Of a DNA stretch of 27,525 nt, positions 15,709 through 24,151 are shown one piece after another (within the stretch, counting starts at the first letter, position 1; the number at the start of each line of letters is the position of its first letter). The stretch is taken from IMG/VR virus record IMGVR_UViG_3300044949_000552, positions 1 through 27,525 of that record. The stretch is one strand, 5' to 3'. Made by a program: the position numbers and the translations under genes. Source of the DNA: a virus. The notes beneath the pieces were generated by a model that had not been told where the DNA came from, searched no databases, and saw nothing but the letters and a program-made list of their open reading frames with translations.

Positions 15709-18700
15709 ATGCCATTCGTTGAAGGCGGAATTGTTGTCGACGCAGAGCCGCAGCAACAGGCCGCGCCTCCGATGGCGCAAGGCGGTTTTGTGCAGGGAGG
15801 AATCGAAGTCGATCCCACCCCAGAGGACTCCTACAACAAGGTGCTGCAGTTCCAAGCAGCACAGACCGACTACACCCCGAGCAAGCAGGAGTTCCTCGAC
15901 TACCTGAAGGTCTCCAAGACCAAGCCTTTGCTTGGCGATACTCCGTTTGCGACGATGGGTGCTGCGGCACTTGAGACCGGCAAGATGCTGGCAACGCTGC
16001 CTTACACCGCCGGCGAGGCTATCTCCGAAACAATAATCATGCCCGAGGAAGGCGTGACACGCGGACAAGCTGTCGGCGGCACGGCAGCGGAGATTGCGAT
16101 GCAGTCCCGTCTAAAAGCGGAGAGCATGGGCCGCGGGCTTCTCGACACCGCGCTAAACAAGCTATCAGACCTTACCGGAAAGCTCCGCAACGACGACGAC
16201 AAGTACGAGGCCTTCCTGGCTGCTGCCGAGATCAAGCGCCAATTGGCCCGAGCCAATGCACCAGAGGACCAGCGTGTTCCCGCTGCCCAGGAAGTGCTAC
16301 AGGCCTATGGTATACCTCAGGAAGCCATCAGTCAGGCCGGCCTTGAGGTTGGAGGATTCGCTGCCGACCCATCGTCCATTGCATTCGCTGGTGGCGGCAG
16401 GTTGGCGTCGATGGCACTGCAAGCTGGTGCCGCTCAGATCCCTCGGATCTCGGCTGCGTTGCAGCGTGGAGGCGAGGGTGTGAGTGCTGCCGCCCGTATG
16501 CCCGAGGAGATGCTGGGCCGTGCGACAACGGCTGTCACTGGATCAGAACGTATGGGCCAGGCCGCCCAAGGCGCTGTCTCTACCGGCACCACCGGCATCG
16601 CGCTTGGCGAGGCCGCCGGTCTCCCTATCTCCGGCACACTGAATATCCCGGGTGTTGGCACTGCCTCCCGCATTATCGGTGGAACCAAGGCGCTAGGAGG
16701 CACCATGGAGACGCTGGGAGAGGCTGGAGCCATATCGGGTGGCCAAAGCCTCACTCCGATCCAGCGAGGCCTTCTGGGCGCAGGAGAACGCATTGCTGCC
16801 GCAGAGGGCGCTTCCGCTGCTGCTCGTGCACTGGGCACGGCTGTTGCCCGTAGTGGTTTGGAGGCTCCGATAAAGGGGGCTGTTAGTATCCTTGTTCCGA
16901 TGGCCGGAGCAGGTGCTGCTGGCGGTTTACTCGCTGGGTTGAGTGGCGAGGAAGGCGATGCTGTTGCTGCTGCTATTGGCAGTGGTGCTGCCTTCGGTGC
17001 ATTTGATGCCGGGTTTAGGCTCGCCAAGGCTGCCTCGACCGATGCTTTCAAAGGTGGTCGCGTGCGCCAGACCGCTGTCGACGACTTGAACACCAGACCG
17101 ACCGACGTGCAGTTCACATACGTTGACCCGGTTGTCGGTGAGCAGACCGTCACAATCAAGGATGCCGACGCCCGTGCGAAGCTCTACGCTAACCTGGATA
17201 ACAAACAGCTCACCAAGGCGCTGTCCGAGGTTGCTGGCGCTGAGAACTCTGGGGTCGATGTAGTGTTCCACACCGATGCCGATACGGTGCCTACACCGTT
17301 GCAGTCGGTGAACTATGCCGGCGTTTCAATCGGACCCGACAATATCAAGAGCGGAAAACCGACACTACTGATCAACGTCGACAAGGCAAAACCAGAGACG
17401 CTGCCGCACGAGATCCTGCACGCCAAGATCACGCAGGATGTGGTTAATCAGCTCGGTGCCAAGGCCATCGACACGGCCTCGACCGATCCCAACTTCCAGA
17501 GACAGTTCACCGACTTCGCCAACAAATACGCAGACAAGCTGGAGTCGGTTGGTGGACGGGTTGTTGCCGACCGTATCCGCACCGAGCTGCGTGACGCTTT
17601 CGATCCTGCTTTGCAACGGGCGCAGCAGGTCGCATCGCTCAAGCGCATCACCGACGAGTTTGCTGCCTACTACACGCAGGAGTTCCTGAAAGGCAAAGAC
17701 CCGAAAACGATGCTGCCTGGGCGCATCCCGTCGTTCATCGAGCTTGCGGTCAACAACGCCAAGGAAGCTGTCTCAGAGAGATTCACTCGTCGCGCACTCG
17801 AGGCCGGGTTTGATCCGGTTGCTCGCACCTTCTACGACGCCAACGGACGGCGCATCAAGATACCGTGGATGGAAGACGCCATCCGCAACCTGGTGACTCC
17901 CAAGGAAGGCTACGAACCTACCGAGCAGAAGGTCGACACCAGCAAGATGACCAAGGCGCAGCAGAATGCCGTCATCATGGCCCGCGGATACTCCGACCTG
18001 TTTATGACTGCCCCGGACGGCAGCATCATCAGGCCGTTGTCCAAGGCCGAGCTGGCTGCGAAGACCGCGGATGTCGCCAACCGCACGATGCGTGTCGTCG
18101 AGTCTGTGCCGCAGGCTGAACGCACCAGCATCAGCGGCATGGATGCCAAGGGTAATCCTGTCATCGAAGGACGCCTGAGCCTGCGCGAGGCCGATGCGTT
18201 GTCTCAAAGCGGCATCTTCAGCCCGTCGACTTCTCGCTACATCATCGACATCGCAAGTGCCATCCGGGACGGCACGCTGATGGAGGGCAAGTACTGGAAG
18301 GTCTTCGGATCTACCGGCAAGTCCGGCGTGTTCGGGGAGGCCGACAAGCTGTTCCTGCCTTACGGCGTCTCGATCAACAGCAAGGGCGGCGTAAACGTCA
18401 AGGTGGTCGACTGGGGCAAGGTGCAGGCTCGGATGTACAAGGCGCTCACTAAGCCGGCCTACAAGAACCTGTTCCGCAACTACGATCAGGCGATGTCTAC
18501 GCTGAAGGACGTCTACCTGAAGAACATTGCCGAGCAGAATGCCGTGCCGTCTGCCGATGCTCTCGGGGGAGGCCTTGAGGGCGCCAAGAAGCGCAACTTC
18601 TTCAACGAGGTCATGGGCGCTGTGCCGCGGCAAGGCGACGTGATGTCAAACCTTCCGACTGCCGGGTACGTTGCCAACCGCAAGGGCGGTTCGGTCTACC

Positions 18701-20559
18701 AGGATCTGCGCATCGAGCGCATCCAGAATGCCCAGCCTACCGGCTCAAACATTCCGTGGTCGGGAGATATGGGCGAGCAGTCGAGCTACCGGCGCACCCA
18801 GCTCAACTTCCAGCCTGCTGAGACCATCGGTGAGACCACGGTCAGCACCGACCAGAACGCAGGCTACCGGATCTTGTCGAAGAATGGAAAGTTCCGCCTG
18901 TACGGCCCCGATGGATCAACTGCCGGGATCTTCGACACTCAGGAACAAGCTAAACTCAAAGCAGAAAAAGATTATGCCACTCAAGCAAGGCTACAGCCAG
19001 AAGTCGATCAGCAGCAACGTGTCCCGGGAGATGAAGGCCGGCAAACCGCAGAAGCAGGCGGTGGCAATCGCGCTCTCGGTGGCACGGAAGGCCAAGGCGA
19101 AGGCGGGGCGGTTCGACAAGCGGGGGATGTAAGGTTCATGCCTTCAGATAGTGACTATCTTGAGGCAGTGAACTCTGGCGACACGGCCACCGCGCAGCGG
19201 ATGGTCGATGAGGCGGCGAAGGCGGCGGGGTATACCATCGGTCCTGTCTACCACGGGACGCCTACGGGTGGGTTTAACGTGTTCGACAAGCGGATGCGCG
19301 GCGAGACCTCGGGTGTGTCCCGCCAAGCGTTCTCGTTCACCACCGACAAGAAGGCTGCTGAAGGCTACTCCAAGCGCCTAGGTGACGAGGCTGTGCGATT
19401 GGATGCAGGCCTGCGCGTTGCCAACGACGCCATGCGTATGTTCGACGAGGATGTGGCTGCTCAGGAGTACTTCTCGTCCAAGGGCTACAGCTCGGTCGAT
19501 GACGGGATGCTGCCTGAGTTCGACTGGGGTTCCATTGACGACGTTCCTGAGTTCATTAAGGAGCTGCGTGGTTACGCTAAAGACCTGAAGCCTATCAACA
19601 AAAGGTTGTCCGACAGCTTTATTGAGGCGGCCAAGGTGATGACCTCGACAAAGGCCGTGCCCGAAGTGAAGCGGGTTTTCCTACGCATTCCTGAAGGTGC
19701 TCCCGTATTCCAAGCTACACCGCAAACGCTTGGGCAAGTGATGTCTGGGTTCAGTGCGGAAAATCAACCTACCAAGGCTGGCATTGTCGAATTACCCGGC
19801 AACGAGCGTATCTACTACGTCGCAGATTCAAGCCAGGTCAAACTGGTTGATGCGATCACCAAGGACAATTCAGGCAACGTCATCCCCCTCTCGCAGCGCT
19901 TCAAGGCTACCTCGGAGGATATCCGCTTCATGCCGGCTTCTGATCAGGACACCAAAGCACTGCAGATGCTTCCAAAGCCTCGCAGGTCACTGGATGCTGC
20001 CTACAGAGACGGCGTAAAGACGAGAAGCCAAGATCCTCAATACTATGACGTGCCGGACTATGTAGGCTACGACATGGCAAGAACTGCTGCCTTTGAGATG
20101 GGCAGAGAAGGCGCTGAACCGCCTCGCTGGGTAATGGCTGAGCGAATCGGTAAGTTACCAACCGAGGGCCGCAGCAAGAACTTCGCTGAAGACAGAATGG
20201 AGCGAGGAGTGTCGGTGCTGCGAATTGTTGGTGAGCCTCAATCCGATGTTGGCACCTACGAAATGTTTAACCCCGGCGAGAAGCGCTACGTGGCTGGATG
20301 GCTTGTCGGGCTTGGGTCTGATGGCGAGCCTTTACTCGCAGATGCGGTCGACCTCGGTCCTGCTTCAAGCGACGTGCGAATGATGCCCTCCCCCGACTCC
20401 GCCATGCCCGGGGCCTACTCGTTCCCCGGCGGCTACCGGGCACTCCCGGGCAAGGCCAAAGGCTCCCTTCGCCTCTACGGCCCCGCCGGCAGCCTGATCG
20501 GCATCGCGGCCAGCCTTGACGAGGCCCAACGCATTATCCGAAAGAAGTCCAAGCAATGA
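15709..20559 (+). CDS. Giant polyvalent internal virion protein with metalloprotease-like and ADP-ribosyltransferase-like domains
   Basis: A 1616-aa modular protein in the place of the largest ejection protein. Visible parts: a Gly/Ala-rich, partly hydrophobic region (about 220-435); an HEILH zinc-peptidase motif at 567-571 with a downstream DEFAAYY (649-655) that could supply a glutamate ligand; a module with RLYGPDGS at about 1063-1070; a Gln/Gly/Glu-rich linker (1089-1139); an ADP-ribosyltransferase-like domain (about 1145-1400) with YHGT (H1182), FSFTTDKKAAEGY (Y1220) and a late NERIYYVADSSQVK (E1366), a plausible H-Y-E triad; and a second RLYGPAGS module at the C-terminus. Three linkers (DVRFMP 1140, DIRFMP 1404, DVRMMP 1555) separate modules. 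It likely enters the host with the DNA and may modify host proteins. Catalysis is inferred, not shown. Confidence 0.75.
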   Translation: MPFVEGGIVVDAEPQQQAAPPMAQGGFVQGGIEVDPTPEDSYNKVLQFQAAQTDYTPSKQEFLDYLKVSKTKPLLGDTPFATMGAAALETGKMLATLPYTAGEAISETIIMPEEGVTRGQAVGGTAAEIAMQSRLKAESMGRGLLDTALNKLSDLTGKLRNDDDKYEAFLAAAEIKRQLARANAPEDQRVPAAQEVLQAYGIPQEAISQAGLEVGGFAADPSSIAFAGGGRLASMALQAGAAQIPRISAALQRGGEGVSAAARMPEEMLGRATTAVTGSERMGQAAQGAVSTGTTGIALGEAAGLPISGTLNIPGVGTASRIIGGTKALGGTMETLGEAGAISGGQSLTPIQRGLLGAGERIAAAEGASAAARALGTAVARSGLEAPIKGAVSILVPMAGAGAAGGLLAGLSGEEGDAVAAAIGSGAAFGAFDAGFRLAKAASTDAFKGGRVRQTAVDDLNTRPTDVQFTYVDPVVGEQTVTIKDADARAKLYANLDNKQLTKALSEVAGAENSGVDVVFHTDADTVPTPLQSVNYAGVSIGPDNIKSGKPTLLINVDKAKPETLPHEILHAKITQDVVNQLGAKAIDTASTDPNFQRQFTDFANKYADKLESVGGRVVADRIRTELRDAFDPALQRAQQVASLKRITDEFAAYYTQEFLKGKDPKTMLPGRIPSFIELAVNNAKEAVSERFTRRALEAGFDPVARTFYDANGRRIKIPWMEDAIRNLVTPKEGYEPTEQKVDTSKMTKAQQNAVIMARGYSDLFMTAPDGSIIRPLSKAELAAKTADVANRTMRVVESVPQAERTSISGMDAKGNPVIEGRLSLREADALSQSGIFSPSTSRYIIDIASAIRDGTLMEGKYWKVFGSTGKSGVFGEADKLFLPYGVSINSKGGVNVKVVDWGKVQARMYKALTKPAYKNLFRNYDQAMSTLKDVYLKNIAEQNAVPSADALGGGLEGAKKRNFFNEVMGAVPRQGDVMSNLPTAGYVANRKGGSVYQDLRIERIQNAQPTGSNIPWSGDMGEQSSYRRTQLNFQPAETIGETTVSTDQNAGYRILSKNGKFRLYGPDGSTAGIFDTQEQAKLKAEKDYATQARLQPEVDQQQRVPGDEGRQTAEAGGGNRALGGTEGQGEGGAVRQAGDVRFMPSDSDYLEAVNSGDTATAQRMVDEAAKAAGYTIGPVYHGTPTGGFNVFDKRMRGETSGVSRQAFSFTTDKKAAEGYSKRLGDEAVRLDAGLRVANDAMRMFDEDVAAQEYFSSKGYSSVDDGMLPEFDWGSIDDVPEFIKELRGYAKDLKPINKRLSDSFIEAAKVMTSTKAVPEVKRVFLRIPEGAPVFQATPQTLGQVMSGFSAENQPTKAGIVELPGNERIYYVADSSQVKLVDAITKDNSGNVIPLSQRFKATSEDIRFMPASDQDTKALQMLPKPRRSLDAAYRDGVKTRSQDPQYYDVPDYVGYDMARTAAFEMGREGAEPPRWVMAERIGKLPTEGRSKNFAEDRMERGVSVLRIVGEPQSDVGTYEMFNPGEKRYVAGWLVGLGSDGEPLLADAVDLGPASSDVRMMPSPDSAMPGAYSFPGGYRALPGKAKGSLRLYGPAGSLIGIAASLDEAQRIIRKKSKQ
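18974..19132 (+). CDS. Small conserved basic protein (DUF6496-like) encoded inside the giant gene in another frame
   Basis: A 52-aa ORF read in a different frame within the 1616-aa gene. It starts MPLKQGYSQKSISSNVSREM and contains GKPQKQAVAIALSVARKAKA, the hallmark of a small basic protein family found widely in phages (related to DUF6496). The host frame over the same bases is low-complexity Gln/Gly/Glu, while this frame reads as a coherent conserved protein, so this frame is probably the older one. A purine-rich stretch (AGAAAAAG) just before the ATG could serve as a weak ribosome site. It starts where the RLYGP module of the large protein ends, and its stop falls inside the next DVRFMP linker. 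Function unknown; the basic charge suggests nucleic-acid binding. Confidence 0.6.
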   Translation: MPLKQGYSQKSISSNVSREMKAGKPQKQAVAIALSVARKAKAKAGRFDKRGM

Positions 20560-23267
20560 GCTACGATTCACAGACCAGCACGATCCTGATCAACAAGCTG
20601 CGCAAGGACGTCGACAGCCTGACGCAGAAGATCGCGCTCATTGAGGACCGCAAAGCCTCGGGCACACCGGGCGGCAATGGCGTGGCAACGACGTGGACGA
20701 CACGCGACCTGAACACCGTAGCCAGCGATCCGAGCGGCCTGATCCTCGACCTGGCCAATAGCGAGTTCAAGTTGGCTGCCGGTGCCTACCAGATCCGGGT
20801 GATCAGCCCGTTCCACCATACCCGGGAGACCCGAATGCGGGTGTATGACGTCACCAACAGCGTGGTGATCGGATACAGCGCCTCGGACGACGTCACCAAC
20901 CAGGAGAGCCAGTACCTGCACACCAACGTGCGCATCACGCCGCACAAGGACACGGTGTACCGGCTGGAGTACTACATCACCAGCAGCGGCGCATCGCACC
21001 TTGGCACCGACTCCTCGATCGCCGGGGTTGATGAGATTTACACGGTCTGCGAGATCACCCGGCTCGACACCGGAGCCACCAAGCCCCTCGGTGCCGGCGG
21101 TCTGCAGGGTCCGCAAGGGCCTGCTGGCCCCACCGGCCCTGCCGGCCCTGCTGGCCCCACCGGCGGCGGTGTGACCAGTGTCAACGTCTCCGGCGGCCTG
21201 ACCGGCCTGACGACCTCGGGCGGCCCGATCACCAGCAGCGGCACAATCACCCTTGGAGGGGTTGTAGCCGTGTCGGCAGGCGGAACTGGGGCAACCACTG
21301 AGGCGGCTGCCTTGACGAGCCTGGGGGCCTACCCTGCGTCGAATCCGAATGGCTACACGTCGAACACCGGCACGGTGACGTCCTTCGGGTTCACCAATGC
21401 CAACGGCGTGAGCGGTACGGTCACCAATGCGACCAGCACACCCAACCTGACCGTAGCATTGGGTGCCATCACCCCGACCTCGGTGGCTGCCTCGGGCACG
21501 GTTACCGGCAGCAACCTGTCGGGCAGCAACACCGGCGACCAGACGATCACGCTGACCGGGGATGTCACCGGGTCTGGCACGGGGTCCTTCGCTGCGACCA
21601 TTGCCAACAATGCGGTAACCTTCGCCAAGGTGCAGCAGATTGCCACCGACAGGCTGATCGGGCGCGACAGTGCCGGCACGGGCAACGTTGAGGAGCTTAC
21701 TGTCGGCGGCGGTGTGGAGTTCACAGGCTCCGGCGGCATCCAGACCAGTGCCTTCACCGGGGACGTCACCAAGGCTGCCGGTGGTACGGCCCAGACAATC
21801 GCCACCAGTGCGGTGACCTACGCCAAGATCCAAGACATCTCGGCCGCCTCGAGACTGCTGGGCCGCGGTGCCGGTGCCGGTGCTGGGGTCGCCCAGGAGA
21901 TCAGCCTAGGCACCGGCCTGTCGATGTCTGGCACCACGCTGTCGTCGACTGCTGCCGGTTCTGTGACGTCGGTCGACGCTTCGGGCGGCACGACAGGCCT
22001 GACCTTCTCGGGAGGCCCTGTGACGACCACAGGCACGCTGACGCTGGCCGGCACGCTGGATGTGGCCAACGGTGGCACCGGAGCGACCACGGCTGCCGGA
22101 GCCCTGACCAGCCTCGGGGCCTACCCCAACAGCAACCCGGCCGGGTACACCGCCAACGCCGGCACCGTGACCAACGTGTCGGCCTCGGGCGGTGCCAATA
22201 TCTCGGTGGCTACCGGCAGCACCACCCCGGTGATCAGCCAGGTGGCGGCTACAACCACGCAGAACGGCTACATGACCTCGGCACAGGCCACCAAGCTCGA
22301 CGGCATTGCCGCAGGGGCTTCGGTGACGTCTGTGGGCGTGGACGGTGGCACGACAGGCCTGACCACCACCGGCGGCCCGATCACGTCGTCGGGGACCATT
22401 ACGCTGGGCGGGACATTGGCTGTGGCCAATGGCGGTACCGGAGCCACCAGCGCAGCCAATGCGCTCACCAACCTCGGAGCCTACCCGGCGAGCAATCCCA
22501 ACGGCTACACCAGCAATGCGGGCACGGTGACCAGCATCAATGTGTCGGGAGGCAGCACCGGGCTCACGACTTCAGGAGGCCCAGTGACGGCCTCCGGCAC
22601 CATCACCATCGACGGTGTTCTGAGTGTGGCCAATGGCGGCACCAGTAGCACCTCGGCATCCTCGGCCATCTCCTTCCTGGCCGGCGCAACGACCAACGGG
22701 CACTACCTCCGAGGCAACGGCACCGTGGTGCAGATGTCAGCCATCCAGGCCGTCGACCTGCCGCAGATTGCCCTGGGCGGATCTGCTGTCAGCGGGACAC
22801 TAGGCGTGATCAACGGCGGCACAGGCCAGTCCAACGTCTTCAGCGACGGCGACCTGCTCATCGGAAAGAGCATCGGGAGCACGCTCGCCCGGGCAAAGCT
22901 CACCGCGGGCACAAACATCACCATCACCAACGGCTCCGGCACGATCACCATCGCAGCCACAGGCACTGGCACCGGCGACGTGGTAGGACCCGGCAGCGCG
23001 ACGGATGGCGACTTCGTTCTGTTCAATGGTGCCACCGGCAAGCTGATCAAGGGGGCGAGCTACCGCCAGTCGGGCGGCGACTTCATTGGGCCGATTGGCG
23101 GCAGCTCGATGATCGACGGGTTTGTCTACATCCCGGCAGCATCCAGCAATCCATCGGGCACGCCGACCAACGTGAGTGGGACCAATGTGCCTATGTTCTT
23201 CAACACCAACAGCAACACCCTGCACATTCACAACGGAACAACTTGGAAATCTGTCACGTTGACATAG
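20556..23267 (+). CDS. Repetitive tail fibre protein with collagen-like segment
   Basis: A 903-aa protein overlapping the previous stop by ATGA. Residues 1-180 hold an N-terminal coiled coil (INKLRKDVDSLTQKIALIED) and a beta domain. Residues 182-205 are collagen-like Gly-x-y (GPQGPAGPTGPAGPAGPTGG). The rest is long Ser/Thr/Gly repeats: at least four copies of a unit with SGGxTGLTTSGGPITSSGTI, VANGGTGATT and LGAYPASNPNGYTSN. The C-terminus (SNTLHIHNGTTWKSVTLT) looks like a fibre tip or trimerisation end. These are standard features of trimeric host-recognition fibres. The receptor is not predictable. Confidence 0.8.
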   Translation: MSYDSQTSTILINKLRKDVDSLTQKIALIEDRKASGTPGGNGVATTWTTRDLNTVASDPSGLILDLANSEFKLAAGAYQIRVISPFHHTRETRMRVYDVTNSVVIGYSASDDVTNQESQYLHTNVRITPHKDTVYRLEYYITSSGASHLGTDSSIAGVDEIYTVCEITRLDTGATKPLGAGGLQGPQGPAGPTGPAGPAGPTGGGVTSVNVSGGLTGLTTSGGPITSSGTITLGGVVAVSAGGTGATTEAAALTSLGAYPASNPNGYTSNTGTVTSFGFTNANGVSGTVTNATSTPNLTVALGAITPTSVAASGTVTGSNLSGSNTGDQTITLTGDVTGSGTGSFAATIANNAVTFAKVQQIATDRLIGRDSAGTGNVEELTVGGGVEFTGSGGIQTSAFTGDVTKAAGGTAQTIATSAVTYAKIQDISAASRLLGRGAGAGAGVAQEISLGTGLSMSGTTLSSTAAGSVTSVDASGGTTGLTFSGGPVTTTGTLTLAGTLDVANGGTGATTAAGALTSLGAYPNSNPAGYTANAGTVTNVSASGGANISVATGSTTPVISQVAATTTQNGYMTSAQATKLDGIAAGASVTSVGVDGGTTGLTTTGGPITSSGTITLGGTLAVANGGTGATSAANALTNLGAYPASNPNGYTSNAGTVTSINVSGGSTGLTTSGGPVTASGTITIDGVLSVANGGTSSTSASSAISFLAGATTNGHYLRGNGTVVQMSAIQAVDLPQIALGGSAVSGTLGVINGGTGQSNVFSDGDLLIGKSIGSTLARAKLTAGTNITITNGSGTITIAATGTGTGDVVGPGSATDGDFVLFNGATGKLIKGASYRQSGGDFIGPIGGSSMIDGFVYIPAASSNPSGTPTNVSGTNVPMFFNTNSNTLHIHNGTTWKSVTLT
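21171..22680 (+). repeat. Four degenerate in-gene repeats of the tail fibre
   Basis: Units of about 190-200 bases begin near 21171, 21960, 22322 and 22526 (the last is shorter at its end). Each encodes (G)VTSVxxSGG-TGLTTSGGP-xxSGTITLGG-VANGGTGATT, and three continue into LGAYPxSNPxGYTxN. They are similar at both protein and DNA level, so unequal recombination could change the number of units and the fibre length. Confidence 0.7.
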
Positions 23268-23279
23268 TCTGAAGGCCCC

Positions 23280-23540
23280 ATGAAACACTCCTTCCCCTGC
23301 GTCGAATCAATGCGGCGCGTGAACCTCTCCAACGGTCGAGTGGTGCGCGTCTGGCGCGACCGTACCAAGGAGAACTTGTCGGCCTCCTACGACGACGCGG
23401 ACATCGTGTCGACCTGCATCGCCAATGCCACCAACGACACGCAGCTCCTGGCCGCACTGGCCAAATTGAAGGGCGTGAACGCTGTCGAGCTGGTCGACGC
23501 CAACGGCCAGGGCACCGTGGTCTACACGAGCTGGCCATGA
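23280..23540 (+). CDS. Small unknown protein after the tail fibre
   Basis: An 86-aa soluble protein with an N-terminal beta part (SMRRVNLSNGRVVRVWRDRT) and a helical, Ala/Asn-rich middle (CIANATNDTQLLAALAKLKG). A weak Shine-Dalgarno (GAAGG) precedes the ATG. It ends in an ATGA overlap with the next gene. I do not recognise the family. A fibre chaperone is conceivable from position only. Confidence 0.6.
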   Translation: MKHSFPCVESMRRVNLSNGRVVRVWRDRTKENLSASYDDADIVSTCIANATNDTQLLAALAKLKGVNAVELVDANGQGTVVYTSWP

Positions 23541-23719
23541 TCTACCGCAACCGATCCAACCCGGCCATTGAGGTCGAGGTGCTGCATCCCGAGGCCGAGC
23601 TCAGGTTGGCCGAGACCAAACGCCAGGCAATCGTCTATCGGCGCCTGTCGACAGGCACGATTCACATCAGACCGAAGGCCGAGTTCTTCCTGAAGTTCGC
23701 TGCGCCCGCAGAAAAGTGA
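23537..23719 (+). CDS. Small basic unknown protein
   Basis: A 60-aa protein starting at an ATGA overlap. It is beta-rich and basic (YRNRSNPAIEVEVLHPEAEL, RLSTGTIHIRPKAEFFLKF). No membrane segment or known motif. It closes the fibre transcription unit; a hairpin-containing gap follows. Confidence 0.55.
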   Translation: MIYRNRSNPAIEVEVLHPEAELRLAETKRQAIVYRRLSTGTIHIRPKAEFFLKFAAPAEK

Positions 23720-23851
23720 CCACTGTTTGACCCGCGTAAACATTGGGTTTTCTTCAAAATCTACAGAAAAATGGTTTTCTCTGTAGACGGAAGGCGAGGC
23801 ATCGCCCATCTTGATCACGTCGAAAGCAACAACAGCAAACCAAAGCAAAAC
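23720..23851 (+). promoter_or_regulatory. Intergenic region with two hairpins
   Basis: This 132-base gap is the largest clear break in the coupled gene chain. It contains an inverted repeat, TCTACAGA at 23760-23767 with TCTGTAGA at 23780-23787, extended by an inner A/T pairing. A second small stem follows, GGCGA at 23793-23797 with TCGCC at 23802-23806 around a four-base loop. The region before the first hairpin is AT-rich. It could hold a terminator for the fibre unit and a promoter for the next, but no convincing -35/-10 pair or T tract is present, so the role is open. Confidence 0.4.
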
Positions 23852-24064
23852 ATGAGAAACACCACCACCAACGTTCAGTTCAACGCAGTCTGGGATGAGG
23901 CCGCCTGCGTCATCGAAGGAGCCTACGTCATTGAGGAGAACGGCTGGTGGAGTTGCGATGGCAAGAGCTGGTACTGCGGCGACGATGGCAGCGACTTCCA
24001 ACATACGACGATCACCTTGGTCGGCGGTCCTGCTGACGGTCAGATCATCAACGATCAGATCTGA
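23852..24064 (+). CDS. Small acidic Trp/Cys-containing unknown protein
   Basis: A 70-aa acidic protein. The visible core is EENGWWSCDGKSWYCGDDGS, followed by TTITLVGGPADGQIIN. The frame is open from ATG 23771, but that start lies inside a hairpin and the added N-terminal residues look unlike a protein start, so ATG 23852 is preferred. The GGPADGQ motif occurs in small phage proteins of unknown role. No signal peptide. Confidence 0.55.
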   Translation: MRNTTTNVQFNAVWDEAACVIEGAYVIEENGWWSCDGKSWYCGDDGSDFQHTTITLVGGPADGQIINDQI

Positions 24065-24151
24065 AATTCGAACAACACTTTAGGCCCGGATGGGGCCAAT
24101 ACCACCCGCCCAGGGGCGCGACTGGCCAACGCGCACAGCCAAACATCATTT

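Noticed and set aside
19138-20559. Separate ART gene starting at ATG 19138, just after the nested gene
   Set aside because: The Met is part of the DVRFMP linker seen two more times in the same frame and no ribosome site is evident, so one long protein is the simpler reading; an internal start is still possible.
20568-21833. 421-aa reverse-strand open frame opposite the tail fibre
   Set aside because: Repetitive Gly/Arg-rich shadow of the fibre repeats; no start context and no family resemblance.
23727-23760. Sigma-70-like promoter with TTGACC
   Set aside because: No acceptable -10 box occurs at 15-19 bases after it.
23771-23851. Upstream start for the 23852 gene
   Set aside because: The ATG sits within the hairpin and the added residues look non-coding.
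24083-24097. GGCCC...GGGCC hairpin before the 24152 ORF
   Set aside because: Short stem without a T tract in a GC-rich context; could arise by chance.
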